The notes under the pieces: model-generated
The model's database searches: none
Seen by the model: only the letters and a program-made list of their open reading frames with translations
Told to the model about the DNA's origin: nothing
Made by a program: the position numbers and the translations under genes
Origin: a virus
Strand: one strand, 5' to 3'
Virus record (IMG/VR): IMGVR_UViG_3300031669_000035
Coordinates: 1-55,877 of that record
Length of the DNA stretch: 55,877 bases
Part shown: piece after piece, positions 42,538 through 50,608 of the stretch
Numbering within the stretch: the stretch's first letter is position 1
Layout: each line of letters starts with the position of its first letter

Positions 42538-42612
42538 CCCATATCATTGCATTGTCCTTTAGACCCTTTAGGGTTGACGGTTTAGCCCTTGTATTTGATA
42601 TGGGTATTTTTA
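42538..42612 (+). promoter_or_regulatory. hairpin leader/attenuator over the HNH-like gene start
   Basis: CCCATATCA (42538) pairs perfectly with TGATATGGG (42596), extended by flanking A and T runs. An inner hairpin ACCC/GGGT lies at 42563-42574. The 3' arm runs into TATTTTTATT, so it can terminate, and it ends just before the ATG at 42615, so it can also hide the start, as seen for free-standing homing endonuclease genes. Confidence 0.6.
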
Positions 42613-42614
42613 TT

Positions 42615-43205
42615 ATGAAGGAATGCAGTAGATGTTTGTTGCTCAAGTCTAAACTTGAGTTTGGAAATCAAAAGAATAGTCCAGATGGTTTAAGTTACAT
42701 TTGTAAAGGATGTGATAGAAAAAAAGGATTTGAATATAATCGAACCAGAGACGGGATAATAACAAAAATATTAAGTTCTCAAAAGAAAAACTCAAAAAGA
42801 AGAGGGCATGAGGCTCCAGCTTATAATAAACAAGAATTTAAAGATTGGATGCTTTCCCGACCAAACTTTGAACCCCTCTACCTTGCCTGGGTATCATCTA
42901 ATTATAATCGAGACCTAAAGCTGTCTGTAGATAGGTTAGATGACAATCTACCGTATAGCATTGATAATATCCAGCTAATGACTTGGGGCGAAAATTACAG
43001 AAAATCAAGAGCTGATATTCAAAGTGGAAAACTTAGGACCAACCATAAGGTTGTAATAGGGACGAACATAAATACTGGTGAAAAAATAGAATTTGACTCA
43101 TTAAAAGAAGCCGCTAATTATATTGGTGTCGATTCTTCAAATATTACTAAATGCTGCACAGGTATTCAAGGGTCTTCAGGAGGTTATTCCTGGAGGCATA
43201 AATAA
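42615..43205 (+). CDS. HNH-type homing endonuclease with NUMOD1 tail
   Basis: 196 residues from ATG 42615; an in-frame ATG at 42600 lies inside the hairpin. The N-terminus CSRCLLLKSK and CKGCDRKKG form a Cys4 zinc site. The middle has SVDRLDDNLPYSIDNIQLMT, the HNH-like metal region. The C-terminus EIFDSLKEAANYIGV-type segment ending GGYSWRHK is a NUMOD1 DNA-binding module. Probably a free-standing mobile endonuclease inserted beside the recombination block. Confidence 0.75.
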   Translation: MKECSRCLLLKSKLEFGNQKNSPDGLSYICKGCDRKKGFEYNRTRDGIITKILSSQKKNSKRRGHEAPAYNKQEFKDWMLSRPNFEPLYLAWVSSNYNRDLKLSVDRLDDNLPYSIDNIQLMTWGENYRKSRADIQSGKLRTNHKVVIGTNINTGEKIEFDSLKEAANYIGVDSSNITKCCTGIQGSSGGYSWRHK

Positions 43206-43218
43206 ATCAAAAATAAAC

Positions 43219-43248
43219 TTGTAATTACGATTTATTTATCTATATTTG
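43219..43248 (+). promoter_or_regulatory. promoter TTG-N19-TATATTTG of the recombination block
   Basis: TTG at 43219-43221, 19 bases, TATATTTG at 43241-43248, 35 bases before the nuclease ATG. A full consensus match. Confidence 0.75.
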
Positions 43249-43282
43249 CTATCCGATTTAATTAATAAAAGAACAGAAGATT

Positions 43283-44278
43283 ATGGGATTAACGATTACG
43301 AATAAATACGGAGTGAGCGAAGCTATTGTTAACGCCACAAAAATAGATAATCATCGAGTTATTGGTGACATCTCAGTAACAGGACTACTTGATGCTCCAC
43401 AGGTTCGTATTCTGAAGAGAACCTGTGAAATGGAGGAAGATGTTACGGATAGAATATGGGCCTTAATGGGAACCGCTGTCCATTACATGTTGCAGCTCGG
43501 AGAGGTAGGGGCAAGGGAAGCTAAAATACTTCTTGAAGCTGCTGAGATTCTAATGAAGGAGGATGAAGAGAAAGCTTCTAAATGGATAACTAAATTTGTC
43601 AAAGAGAAATACCCTCAAGCAATAAATAAAGATGTCCTTACTGAAGTTACATTGTCTCACACAATGCATGATATGACCTTTTCTGGTACATTTGATAGGT
43701 ACACTATATCTAAATGTCATCTTGAGGATTATAAGAATACTTCTGTTTACCCTTACATGAATCCTGAAGCACAAAAGAAATGGGTTGGACAACTTAATGT
43801 GTATGCTTTCCTTCTTAGAGAGAATGGTTACGAGGTAAAAAAAGCTGATATAACCGCCATTTTTAGAGATTTTTCAGCAGCTAAATCATTTCAAAAAGGT
43901 TATCCTAAAAAACCTATAGAGACATTTAATATCCCATTATACTCTCAGGATTTTATGCGTGATTATATTGGTAAAAGAATACTCCTTCATAAGGAAGCTG
44001 AATCTGGTAATATACCTCCATGTACTGCAAAAGATATGTGGTCCGTAAAAGATAGTTATGCTGTTACAAGTCCAGGAAGGAAAAGAGCTATTAAGCTATT
44101 TCCTACAAGGCCATTAGCTGAAGCTTTCTTATTGGGAGAAGGTGCTCAATACCCTAAAGCAGAAGTTGAAGTAAGGATAGGTGAAGCAAGAAGATGTGCT
44201 TCTTATTGTCCTGTGAGTCATGTGTGTACTCAGAATAAAGAAAGATTACAACGAATAGCTGAAGAGGCTGAAAAATAA
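43283..44278 (+). CDS. PD-(D/E)XK nuclease, Cas4/RecB-like
   Basis: 331 residues. Motifs fit the RecB-type fold: GTAVHYML with H67, GTFDRY with D138, and LEDYK with E148-x-K151. One N-terminal Cys (C48) and three C-terminal Cys (C305, C309, C315; RRCASYCPVSHVC) are arranged as in Cas4/AddB nucleases with a 4Fe-4S cluster, though this is an inference. It likely resects DNA ends together with the downstream SbcC-like ATPase and SNF2 helicase. Confidence 0.8.
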   Translation: MGLTITNKYGVSEAIVNATKIDNHRVIGDISVTGLLDAPQVRILKRTCEMEEDVTDRIWALMGTAVHYMLQLGEVGAREAKILLEAAEILMKEDEEKASKWITKFVKEKYPQAINKDVLTEVTLSHTMHDMTFSGTFDRYTISKCHLEDYKNTSVYPYMNPEAQKKWVGQLNVYAFLLRENGYEVKKADITAIFRDFSAAKSFQKGYPKKPIETFNIPLYSQDFMRDYIGKRILLHKEAESGNIPPCTAKDMWSVKDSYAVTSPGRKRAIKLFPTRPLAEAFLLGEGAQYPKAEVEVRIGEARRCASYCPVSHVCTQNKERLQRIAEEAEK

Positions 44279-44287
44279 AAAAAGCTT

Positions 44288-44458
44288 ATGATTAAATACT
44301 ATTTCTATGGAGTCTTAATGTTCCTTGAAATACTTTATCTAAAAATACTTGACGGACTATCAAGACTGTTTGATGAATCCTTGACGGAGGATGACATCAT
44401 AACGATAGCCGATCAAATTCTTGCAAGATACAGTGATAAGGAGGTGGATTATGGTTGA
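44288..44458 (+). CDS. small hydrophobic-start protein, 56 aa
   Basis: ATG to TGA frame 10 bases after the nuclease. Residues 3-22 are hydrophobic/aromatic (KYYFYGVLMFLEILYLKILD), followed by an acidic tail. A weak gene call supported by spacing and codon continuity. Confidence 0.4.
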   Translation: MIKYYFYGVLMFLEILYLKILDGLSRLFDESLTEDDIITIADQILARYSDKEVDYG

Positions 44459-44505
44459 ATGTCAAAGGTGAAGGCGTTACTTCTATACATATAATATAAA
44501 AAAAA

Positions 44506-44612
44506 GACTACAGTAGTTCAGTTGGTTAGAACAGTGTGCCCTCTAATGGTAAAAGATGCCTAAAAAATAGGGATAAACACACAAGCCGTAGGTTCGAGTC
44601 CTACCTGTAGTC
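44506..44612 (+). tRNA. tRNA-like gene with amber-type anticodon loop and about 30 extra bases
   Basis: Acceptor ACTACAG/CTGTAGT, with G506 also able to pair with C612. D-arm GTTC/GAAC with AGTTGGTTA loop. T-arm GTAGG-TTCGAGT-CCTAC. All are canonical. Between D-arm and T-arm lie about 55 bases instead of about 23. One fold gives an anticodon loop CTCTAAT (anticodon CUA, reads UAG) closed by TGCC/GGTA, plus a variable-arm hairpin (44556-44574). Another gives a perfect GTGTG/CACAC stem with a 39-base loop and normal AAGCC variable loop, but then position 33 is C. CCA is not encoded. Confidence 0.7.
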
Positions 44613-44624
44613 CAAAACAACAGC

Positions 44625-44884
44625 ACGCTGGGGAGATTTGTATCTTATCTCCTTGATGCAGTACTCACTAATACGCCATGCTATATGCTGGATGAGGAAA
44701 TGAGACGGAAAACAGGTGGTCTGGTTTTTACTCAAACATCTCTCTGTTGAGGGTTTAGCTTGAACGAGTTAGAAATAACTGAAGGTACAGTTTAGGCGGT
44801 CACATCATGCAGAGAGTTCCTGGTAGTTGGATTAGACGAAATTTTAAAAAGGAATGACAGCGTGGAAAGACACGCATTTTTTTT
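44625..44884 (+). ncRNA. candidate structured non-coding RNA after the tRNA-like gene
   Basis: 260 bases with no ORF and many hairpins: GGAGAT/ATCTCC (44632, 44647), CTCAA/TTGAG (44731, 44747), AGTTA-GAAA-TAACT (44767-44780, a GNRA tetraloop) and a terminator hairpin at the end. The loop bases CTCTCTG (44740-44746) pair perfectly with CAGAGAG (44810-44816), giving a pseudoknot. No known family is recognised. Confidence 0.6.
44860..44884 (+). terminator. terminator of the ncRNA
   Basis: GCGTG/CACGC stem with GAAAGA loop followed by A and eight T residues. Ends the tRNA/ncRNA transcript 26 bases before the SbcC-like ATG. Confidence 0.8.
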
Positions 44885-44909
44885 ACACTAACAAACTAAA
44901 AATAAGAAG

Positions 44910-46241
44910 ATGGAAGGATTAAAATTAATTAGAGCTGAAGTAAAAAACTTCAAAAGTATAACTCATAAAATAGTAGAATTTAATGGTCGTTCAGCTATTA
45001 TTCTCGGTAAGAATGGAGCAGGAAAGTCAAGCTTAATTCAAGCCTTGACATCTCCTGTAAACTCTAAAATGGTTCCTTTAAAACCCATTAAGAATGGAGA
45101 GGAGAATGCTTCAATAGAACTTACTTTGTCAGGTAATATGGGTGGAGAAGATCAAACCTATAATGTTGATATGCATTTTACTCCAAGAGATAAAAAAGGG
45201 CGTATCACTGTTACTGATGAAAACGGTTCCAAAATATCAGATACTAAATCAATGGTAAATTCTATCGTTGGAAATATTGGTTTTGACATATTAGAATTTA
45301 TTGACCTTGGACTTACTAAAGATGGTAAGGTTTCTAAGCCAGGAGTAAAAGAGCAGATTGATACTCTTAAAAGTTTCCTTCCTACAGAATCAAGAAAACG
45401 TCTTTTCGAGCTTGACCATGAGAAATCAACTATTTATGAAGAAAGAGCTGAAATAAATAGAGATATTAAATCCAATACAGCAAAATTAAAAGATGCTGAA
45501 ATGGACCCTCAAGAGATTGAAAAATACTCTGAAAAGAAAGATGATTCTGACATTAAGGCTAAAATGTCTTCTATTGGTGAGGAGGTTTCTAAATATGATA
45601 GAATAGCCAATGGATTAAAAGATAAAGAGTTTCAAGCAGGTACTCTTGCTTCTACCGTAGAAGCTTTAGCTAAAGAGCTTGCCGACAAAACAAAAGAGCT
45701 TGAACTTCTTAATGAAGACATTCAAAAAGGAAGAGATTGGATTAAAGGCAAAGAAAGACCTTCAATGGAGAATCTTTCTGCTGAGCTTGAAGAGATAAGT
45801 GCTCACAATAAGAAAGTTGATGAAGTTAACTCTCTTAAGGAGTTCAGTAAGAACGCAAGAGAACTTCAGGCTTCTGCTGACGCACTTACAGAGAGATACA
45901 ATGCTATTGATGGAGAAAAAGCTAACATCTTTAAAGAAACTCCATTACCTGTTAAAGGATTAGAGTTTTCTGAAGATGAGATTCTTTATAACGGACTTCC
46001 TTTTAATGCAAATCAACATCCATCATCTACCATTATTGGTATAGGTATTAAGATTGCAATGGCGATGAATCCTAATCTTAAAGTTCTTATTATTAAAGAT
46101 GGTTCCCTACTTGACAAAAAGGTGCTTAAATTCATCCTGAAGATAGTAGAAAAAGAAGGTTATCAAGTGTTTATTGAGACTGTTGACCATGAAGGAGAAA
46201 AAGATTTAGAAGTTCAATTTATAGAAGAAGATTTACAATAG
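44910..46241 (+). CDS. SbcC/RecN-like AAA ATPase
   Basis: 443 residues. Walker A GKNGAGKSS (33-41), a long coiled-coil middle (about 140-330) without a clear hook, and a C-terminal Walker B-like LKVLIIKDGSLLD (390-402). It is a short version of the SMC-like family, as found in phages next to exonucleases. It probably works with the PD-(D/E)XK nuclease at DNA ends. Its stop is followed directly by the helicase ATG. Confidence 0.8.
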   Translation: MEGLKLIRAEVKNFKSITHKIVEFNGRSAIILGKNGAGKSSLIQALTSPVNSKMVPLKPIKNGEENASIELTLSGNMGGEDQTYNVDMHFTPRDKKGRITVTDENGSKISDTKSMVNSIVGNIGFDILEFIDLGLTKDGKVSKPGVKEQIDTLKSFLPTESRKRLFELDHEKSTIYEERAEINRDIKSNTAKLKDAEMDPQEIEKYSEKKDDSDIKAKMSSIGEEVSKYDRIANGLKDKEFQAGTLASTVEALAKELADKTKELELLNEDIQKGRDWIKGKERPSMENLSAELEEISAHNKKVDEVNSLKEFSKNARELQASADALTERYNAIDGEKANIFKETPLPVKGLEFSEDEILYNGLPFNANQHPSSTIIGIGIKIAMAMNPNLKVLIIKDGSLLDKKVLKFILKIVEKEGYQVFIETVDHEGEKDLEVQFIEEDLQ

Positions 46242-47957
46242 ATGCAAAACATTTTATTCAAAGACAAGTACACGCTGCAACTTAATAAGTTCTGGTCAGA
46301 TAAAGAAGTGGATATAGCTAACTGCATTGGCATGATAAGGGATGGAAACATAATCCTTGCTGATACCAGAGTTACTTCTCCAGCTTCTTTAAAGGACTTC
46401 CTTATTTTGTGCTTCCCTACCCTGATGTTCTCAGAAAGTAATAAGTTTTTTAAAGAGCGATTATTTGCTCAATTAAACTCTGTTTACAAAGAGATATTTC
46501 AAGACTTTATAGGAAACTACTATTCTAAGGCAAAATACGATAGAGAGCTTTTTAAACATCAAAAACAAGCTTTGTCATTAATGATTCATAGACAGTATAA
46601 CCTACTAAGCTTTGAGCAGGGTCTTGGGAAGACAGTAACGAGTGCTACCCTTTCAAAAATACTATCGGTACCAAGAACAATTATTATTTGCCCTGCAGGT
46701 ATTAAATGGAATTGGTATCACGATATGACTGATGACTGGGGTTATGATAAAATGCTATGGACTATTCTTGATTCAAAAAAGAGTAAGTCTGTATATGCTT
46801 TCAATGAAAGATTTATAGTTGTGAACTATGAGATGATAAACAAACATTTTGACCACTTAACAAAGTACAACACAGGGCACATAATAATAGATGAATGCCA
46901 GAAGATAAAAAATCAGAAGACGAGTATTTTTAAAGCTGTGAATAAGCTTGTTAAGTTTTTCCCAAAAGCAAGAGTAACACTCTTGTCTGGAACCCCAATC
47001 ACTAATAGAGTGAACGATGTTTTTTCATATTTTAAGTTATGTAACCATCCTTTAGGTCACAACTATTCTTCTTTCATAAAGCAATATACTATCACTTCAT
47101 CAGGTAGGGGTGGTGAGAAAGTAGTTGGAGCGAAAAACACTGATGAATTAAGATTGAAGATATCTAACTTCATGATTCGTAAAAAAGCTGAAGAGTGTCT
47201 TGATTTGCCAGACCTTATAATTAAGAAATATCACTTCGATATGGGTGATATTAAAGGAGAGTACGAGGAGCACATGAGGGAGCTTTATGAAAGTAAAAAG
47301 GAGCTTGATGCTGCTTCCAATCAGCAAGAACGCTCTGCTACTCAGATGAAGATTAAAGGTAACATTCATACTTTAAATAGGCTATTGGCCACAAGTAAGA
47401 TTCATAACGTAATTCCTTTGATAGATAACCTTATTGAAAACGGAAGAGATGTTATAGTATTCTCAGGATATAGAGCCCCTATACTTCAGCTTGAAGAACA
47501 CTATGGAAATTCATGTGTTAAGGTTATAGGGGGGATGGATGCTCATGAGAAGGATAAAGCTATTCAACGTTTTACAAAAAATCCTAACTGTAATATATTT
47601 TTAGGGAACTTTAAGGCTGCAGGAGTTGGAATTAACCTTGTGAATGCAAGAGATGTTATATTTCTTAATTTTCCTTTTACTCCAGATGATTTAGAGCAGC
47701 CTTACAAAAGAGCTCACAGGATTGGCCAGAAAGAAAATGTTAATGTTTATTACACTATTGTAAAAGATAGTATTGATGAACATATCTTCAATATGATTGT
47801 TGATAAGACTAAAGACATAAATAGCATTCTTGATGAAGGTAAAGATGGCGTGGTCCACTATAATCAAATTCCTAACGAGCTTTTTAATAAGTTAGTCGAG
47901 GATTATGAAAGAATTAATAATATAAGCAAACCAGGAGGCTTTGTCTCTATAAAATAA
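46242..47957 (+). CDS. SNF2-family DNA helicase/translocase
   Basis: 571 residues. The first 100 residues are specific to this protein. SF2 motifs follow: Walker A EQGLGKT (125-131), DECQ (217-220), LLSGTPITNR (motif III), VIVFSGY (motif IV), and the SNF2 signature VGINLVNARDVIFLNFPF with RAHRIGQ near residue 494. It translocates on double-stranded DNA and probably serves phage recombination or replication restart. Confidence 0.93.
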   Translation: MQNILFKDKYTLQLNKFWSDKEVDIANCIGMIRDGNIILADTRVTSPASLKDFLILCFPTLMFSESNKFFKERLFAQLNSVYKEIFQDFIGNYYSKAKYDRELFKHQKQALSLMIHRQYNLLSFEQGLGKTVTSATLSKILSVPRTIIICPAGIKWNWYHDMTDDWGYDKMLWTILDSKKSKSVYAFNERFIVVNYEMINKHFDHLTKYNTGHIIIDECQKIKNQKTSIFKAVNKLVKFFPKARVTLLSGTPITNRVNDVFSYFKLCNHPLGHNYSSFIKQYTITSSGRGGEKVVGAKNTDELRLKISNFMIRKKAEECLDLPDLIIKKYHFDMGDIKGEYEEHMRELYESKKELDAASNQQERSATQMKIKGNIHTLNRLLATSKIHNVIPLIDNLIENGRDVIVFSGYRAPILQLEEHYGNSCVKVIGGMDAHEKDKAIQRFTKNPNCNIFLGNFKAAGVGINLVNARDVIFLNFPFTPDDLEQPYKRAHRIGQKENVNVYYTIVKDSIDEHIFNMIVDKTKDINSILDEGKDGVVHYNQIPNELFNKLVEDYERINNISKPGGFVSIK

Positions 47958-47963
47958 ACAACC

Positions 47964-48248
47964 ATGAAAAAACCTATAGAAACAGTTAATACTAAACAAA
48001 TTAGATTATTAGGCTTTAAATGCACCAAATCAGATGCAATTTTTGAATATTTTTACTTAAAAATGACGCATCCATATTACGGTGAAACAGATGTTCGGAT
48101 TGTATTTGATCACTCTTGCTTATTAATTAGTATTTATACCGGTATTGATTTTATAACAGGAAGTAATGTAGTTTTTTGTGGTAAATTAAAAAACAAAGAT
48201 GAATTAATTTCTCAATTAGAAAGATGTGAATTAAATTTTATTAAATAA
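47964..48248 (+). CDS. hypothetical protein, 94 aa
   Basis: Alpha/beta protein of unknown family in the recombination block, 6 bases each side to its neighbours. Its length and surroundings suggest an accessory role. Confidence 0.5.
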   Translation: MKKPIETVNTKQIRLLGFKCTKSDAIFEYFYLKMTHPYYGETDVRIVFDHSCLLISIYTGIDFITGSNVVFCGKLKNKDELISQLERCELNFIK

Positions 48249-48254
48249 ATAACT

Positions 48255-49070
48255 ATGAATTATTATTTAGACACAGAGTTTTTAGAAGGAACTCAAAAGA
48301 AAACTTTCTTAGGAATTAATGTAGGAGAAACTAAACCTACTATTGATTTAATATCCATTGGTATAGTTGCTGAAGATGGTAGAGAGTATTACGCTATATC
48401 TAAAGACTTTAATTTAAAAGAAGCTTGGAATAGATGGCAGCAAAGAACAGGAGAGGGCGATAGAAATATTATTGAGCCTCGTTATTATTGGATTAGAGAG
48501 AATGTATTGAAGCCTATATTCTATGAACTTCAGGATAAATCTAATTTATCAGTAAGGAAGGAAGTAGCCAGAATGGGTTATTCAAGTAGAAAGATAGTTA
48601 ATAAAAAATTTACATTAAGTAATCTAAGGTGGCTTATTAAAAATTATGGTAAATCTAATGATCAAATATCTGAAGATATAAAAGACTTTTGTAAGTCAGG
48701 AGTTATAGGTATAGATAAGAATGCTCCAAATTACATTTGGGATGGATGGCAGATTATTACCAGAACAAACCCTAAATTCTATGCTTATTATGCTGATTAT
48801 GATTGGGTAGCTTTCTGTTGGTTGTTTGGGAAGATGATGAATTTACCAAATGGATTCCCTATGTATTGCCGAGATTTGAAGCAGGAGTTTGATAATATTC
48901 CAGAGCTTGTTAATAAATGGAATTTAGCTGTTGGAGCTAACAAAGAAAAGTATTGTGATTTAAAAATGTTGAAATCAGATCCTACATACCCAAAACAAGA
49001 AAACGAACACAATGCTTTAGATGATGCTCGTTGGAATAAAAAATTACATGAATTTATAAAAAACATATAA
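48255..49070 (+). CDS. DEDD 3'-5' exonuclease (RNase AS/exoribonuclease-like)
   Basis: 271 residues. Exo I: LDTEF with D6 and E8. A middle Exo II region includes YADYDW. Exo III: HNALDDARW with H252 and D257. The YYLDTEFLEG start and PTIDLISIGIVAEDG pattern match phage DEDDh-type exoribonuclease-like proteins. It may trim RNA or single-stranded DNA; the substrate cannot be read from the sequence. Confidence 0.85.
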   Translation: MNYYLDTEFLEGTQKKTFLGINVGETKPTIDLISIGIVAEDGREYYAISKDFNLKEAWNRWQQRTGEGDRNIIEPRYYWIRENVLKPIFYELQDKSNLSVRKEVARMGYSSRKIVNKKFTLSNLRWLIKNYGKSNDQISEDIKDFCKSGVIGIDKNAPNYIWDGWQIITRTNPKFYAYYADYDWVAFCWLFGKMMNLPNGFPMYCRDLKQEFDNIPELVNKWNLAVGANKEKYCDLKMLKSDPTYPKQENEHNALDDARWNKKLHEFIKNI

Positions 49071-49071
49071 C

Positions 49072-49221
49072 ATGGATAAAAGAAAAAAAGTAAACATAAA
49101 TGTAAATCATCCTGATTTTCAGTGTGACGTTACGATGCCAGAAGGAAAGGCTCTAAAATTCCTAGAGAGTATCAAGAAGTCTTTAAAAGAAAACATTAAA
49201 GTAGTAACTAAAACAATTTAA
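49072..49221 (+). CDS. small basic protein, 49 aa
   Basis: ATG (49072) to TAA with 49 residues, starting MDKRKKVNINVNHPDFQCDV and Lys-rich at the end. Tight spacing (1 base before, 4 after) supports it. Function unknown. Confidence 0.5.
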   Translation: MDKRKKVNINVNHPDFQCDVTMPEGKALKFLESIKKSLKENIKVVTKTI

Positions 49222-49225
49222 AAAG

Positions 49226-49477
49226 ATGAGACAAACAGGTAAGACAACACGAGCGGTAAATTTCTTTGTTGAACAATTAATTCAATATAAAATTTGCATT
49301 ATTACAGATGAGCCAGACACTCCAAGGCCTATGATTGAGGAGTTGTATGGTAGAGTTGTTCGTAGGTTAATTTCTGAACATGGATTTAATAATGAAACAC
49401 ACTTTGTTCATTATGAATTTTTAGCAGACCTAAGAGGAATTAAAGCTGCTGCAATATTAACAATGCATAAAAAATAA
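49226..49477 (+). CDS. small P-loop-start protein, 83 aa
   Basis: Begins MRQTGKTTRA, a Walker-A-like loop at the very N-terminus, but 83 residues is far too short for a complete P-loop ATPase. Possibly a truncated relative or a nucleotide-binding accessory protein. Confidence 0.5.
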   Translation: MRQTGKTTRAVNFFVEQLIQYKICIITDEPDTPRPMIEELYGRVVRRLISEHGFNNETHFVHYEFLADLRGIKAAAILTMHKK

Positions 49478-49486
49478 CACCAAAAG

Positions 49487-50605
49487 ATGAAAATAAAGGT
49501 AAATAAAGACAGTCTTCTAAAATGTTTAGAGGTAGTAGTTAAAGCTATTCCATCAAAGGCTTTTATGCCTATGGAGCATAATTTCTTTTTATATATTAAA
49601 GATAGTAAATGCTATGCTTACGCAAGAAGTGGTAAAATTCAAATAAAAGGGTTATTTCCTGTCGAATCAAAAGAAGACATTCAAATATGTGTTCCTGGTA
49701 ATATTCTAATGAACACCGTAAGGCTTCTTAGGGATGAGGAACTTGTATTTAATTATAATCCTGAAAAGTTTATTTTAAACCTCGTTGCTGGAAAGAAAAA
49801 GTACAAAATAACAGGTGTTAACCCATCTGAATTTAACCCTTCAAAAGTTATTGATGATAACCCTATAAGTATTAAGGCATTAGCTTCATCTATATTAGGG
49901 CCAATAAGCACTGTTTCAAAAATAGTTAAATGGGATGATATGCGTAATGAACTTTCAGGGGTGACTTTACTATCTAACGAAGGAAGTATTGATATCTCTG
50001 GTACTCACGAAGCTTTCTATTTTCACATTTCTAAAACAGGAATTGAGACTGACAAGGAATTTGGTATTGTTTTACCTAAAGACTTATCAATAGCTTTAAG
50101 CCAGACAAAAGGTGCTGGAGATGCAAATATAATTATAGGAGAAAAAAGCATATCTGTTTCTGTTGATGGATTTGAATTTTATTCTGTTCTAATAGACATT
50201 AGAAAGGTGATGAATTTAGAGAAGTTCTTTGAGCTTGACGAGGAGAAATTCTTGTTAATCGATAAGGATGAAATTTTAATGGCCGTAAGGAGGTTGACAA
50301 ATTATTGTGAAGCTGGTTCAGGAATGATTGTTTCCTTAGAGGGAAATGAATTAAAACTGTTTTCAGAAAATCAAGGTTTTGGTGTTGATGCTGAAGAGGT
50401 TATTGATGTTACAAACAAGAATACTGAAAATATTAAGCTTGGTATAGATGTTAGGTATCTATTATCTATACTTAACAATGTTTCAGGTAGCACAATAAAA
50501 TTATATATGTCACACCCAAAAAGGCCAATCTACATAAGAGATGCTGATAATTTAAATGAGAAATGGGGATGTGCTTTGATGGCGTTGGTTGATAAAAAAG
50601 ATTAA
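49487..50605 (+). CDS. dnaN: DNA sliding clamp (beta subunit) homolog
   Basis: 372 residues, the usual DnaN length, with three repeated domains: an N-terminal MKIKVNKDSLLKCLEVVVKA, a middle starting near LSGVTLLSNEGSIDISGTHE and a C-terminal end with RPIYIRDADN and WGCALMAL. It forms a ring on DNA as a processivity factor. A phage-encoded clamp beside primase-like, SSB and resolvase genes suggests replication relies on a clamp-dependent, probably host, polymerase. Divergent from host DnaN. Confidence 0.85.
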   Translation: MKIKVNKDSLLKCLEVVVKAIPSKAFMPMEHNFFLYIKDSKCYAYARSGKIQIKGLFPVESKEDIQICVPGNILMNTVRLLRDEELVFNYNPEKFILNLVAGKKKYKITGVNPSEFNPSKVIDDNPISIKALASSILGPISTVSKIVKWDDMRNELSGVTLLSNEGSIDISGTHEAFYFHISKTGIETDKEFGIVLPKDLSIALSQTKGAGDANIIIGEKSISVSVDGFEFYSVLIDIRKVMNLEKFFELDEEKFLLIDKDEILMAVRRLTNYCEAGSGMIVSLEGNELKLFSENQGFGVDAEEVIDVTNKNTENIKLGIDVRYLLSILNNVSGSTIKLYMSHPKRPIYIRDADNLNEKWGCALMALVDKKD

Positions 50606-50608
50606 TAT

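Noticed and set aside
44506-44612. Simple 32-base intron in the anticodon loop
   Set aside because: Any splice giving a 7-base loop leaves C, not U, at position 33; no group I core is present. Kept only as an alternative.
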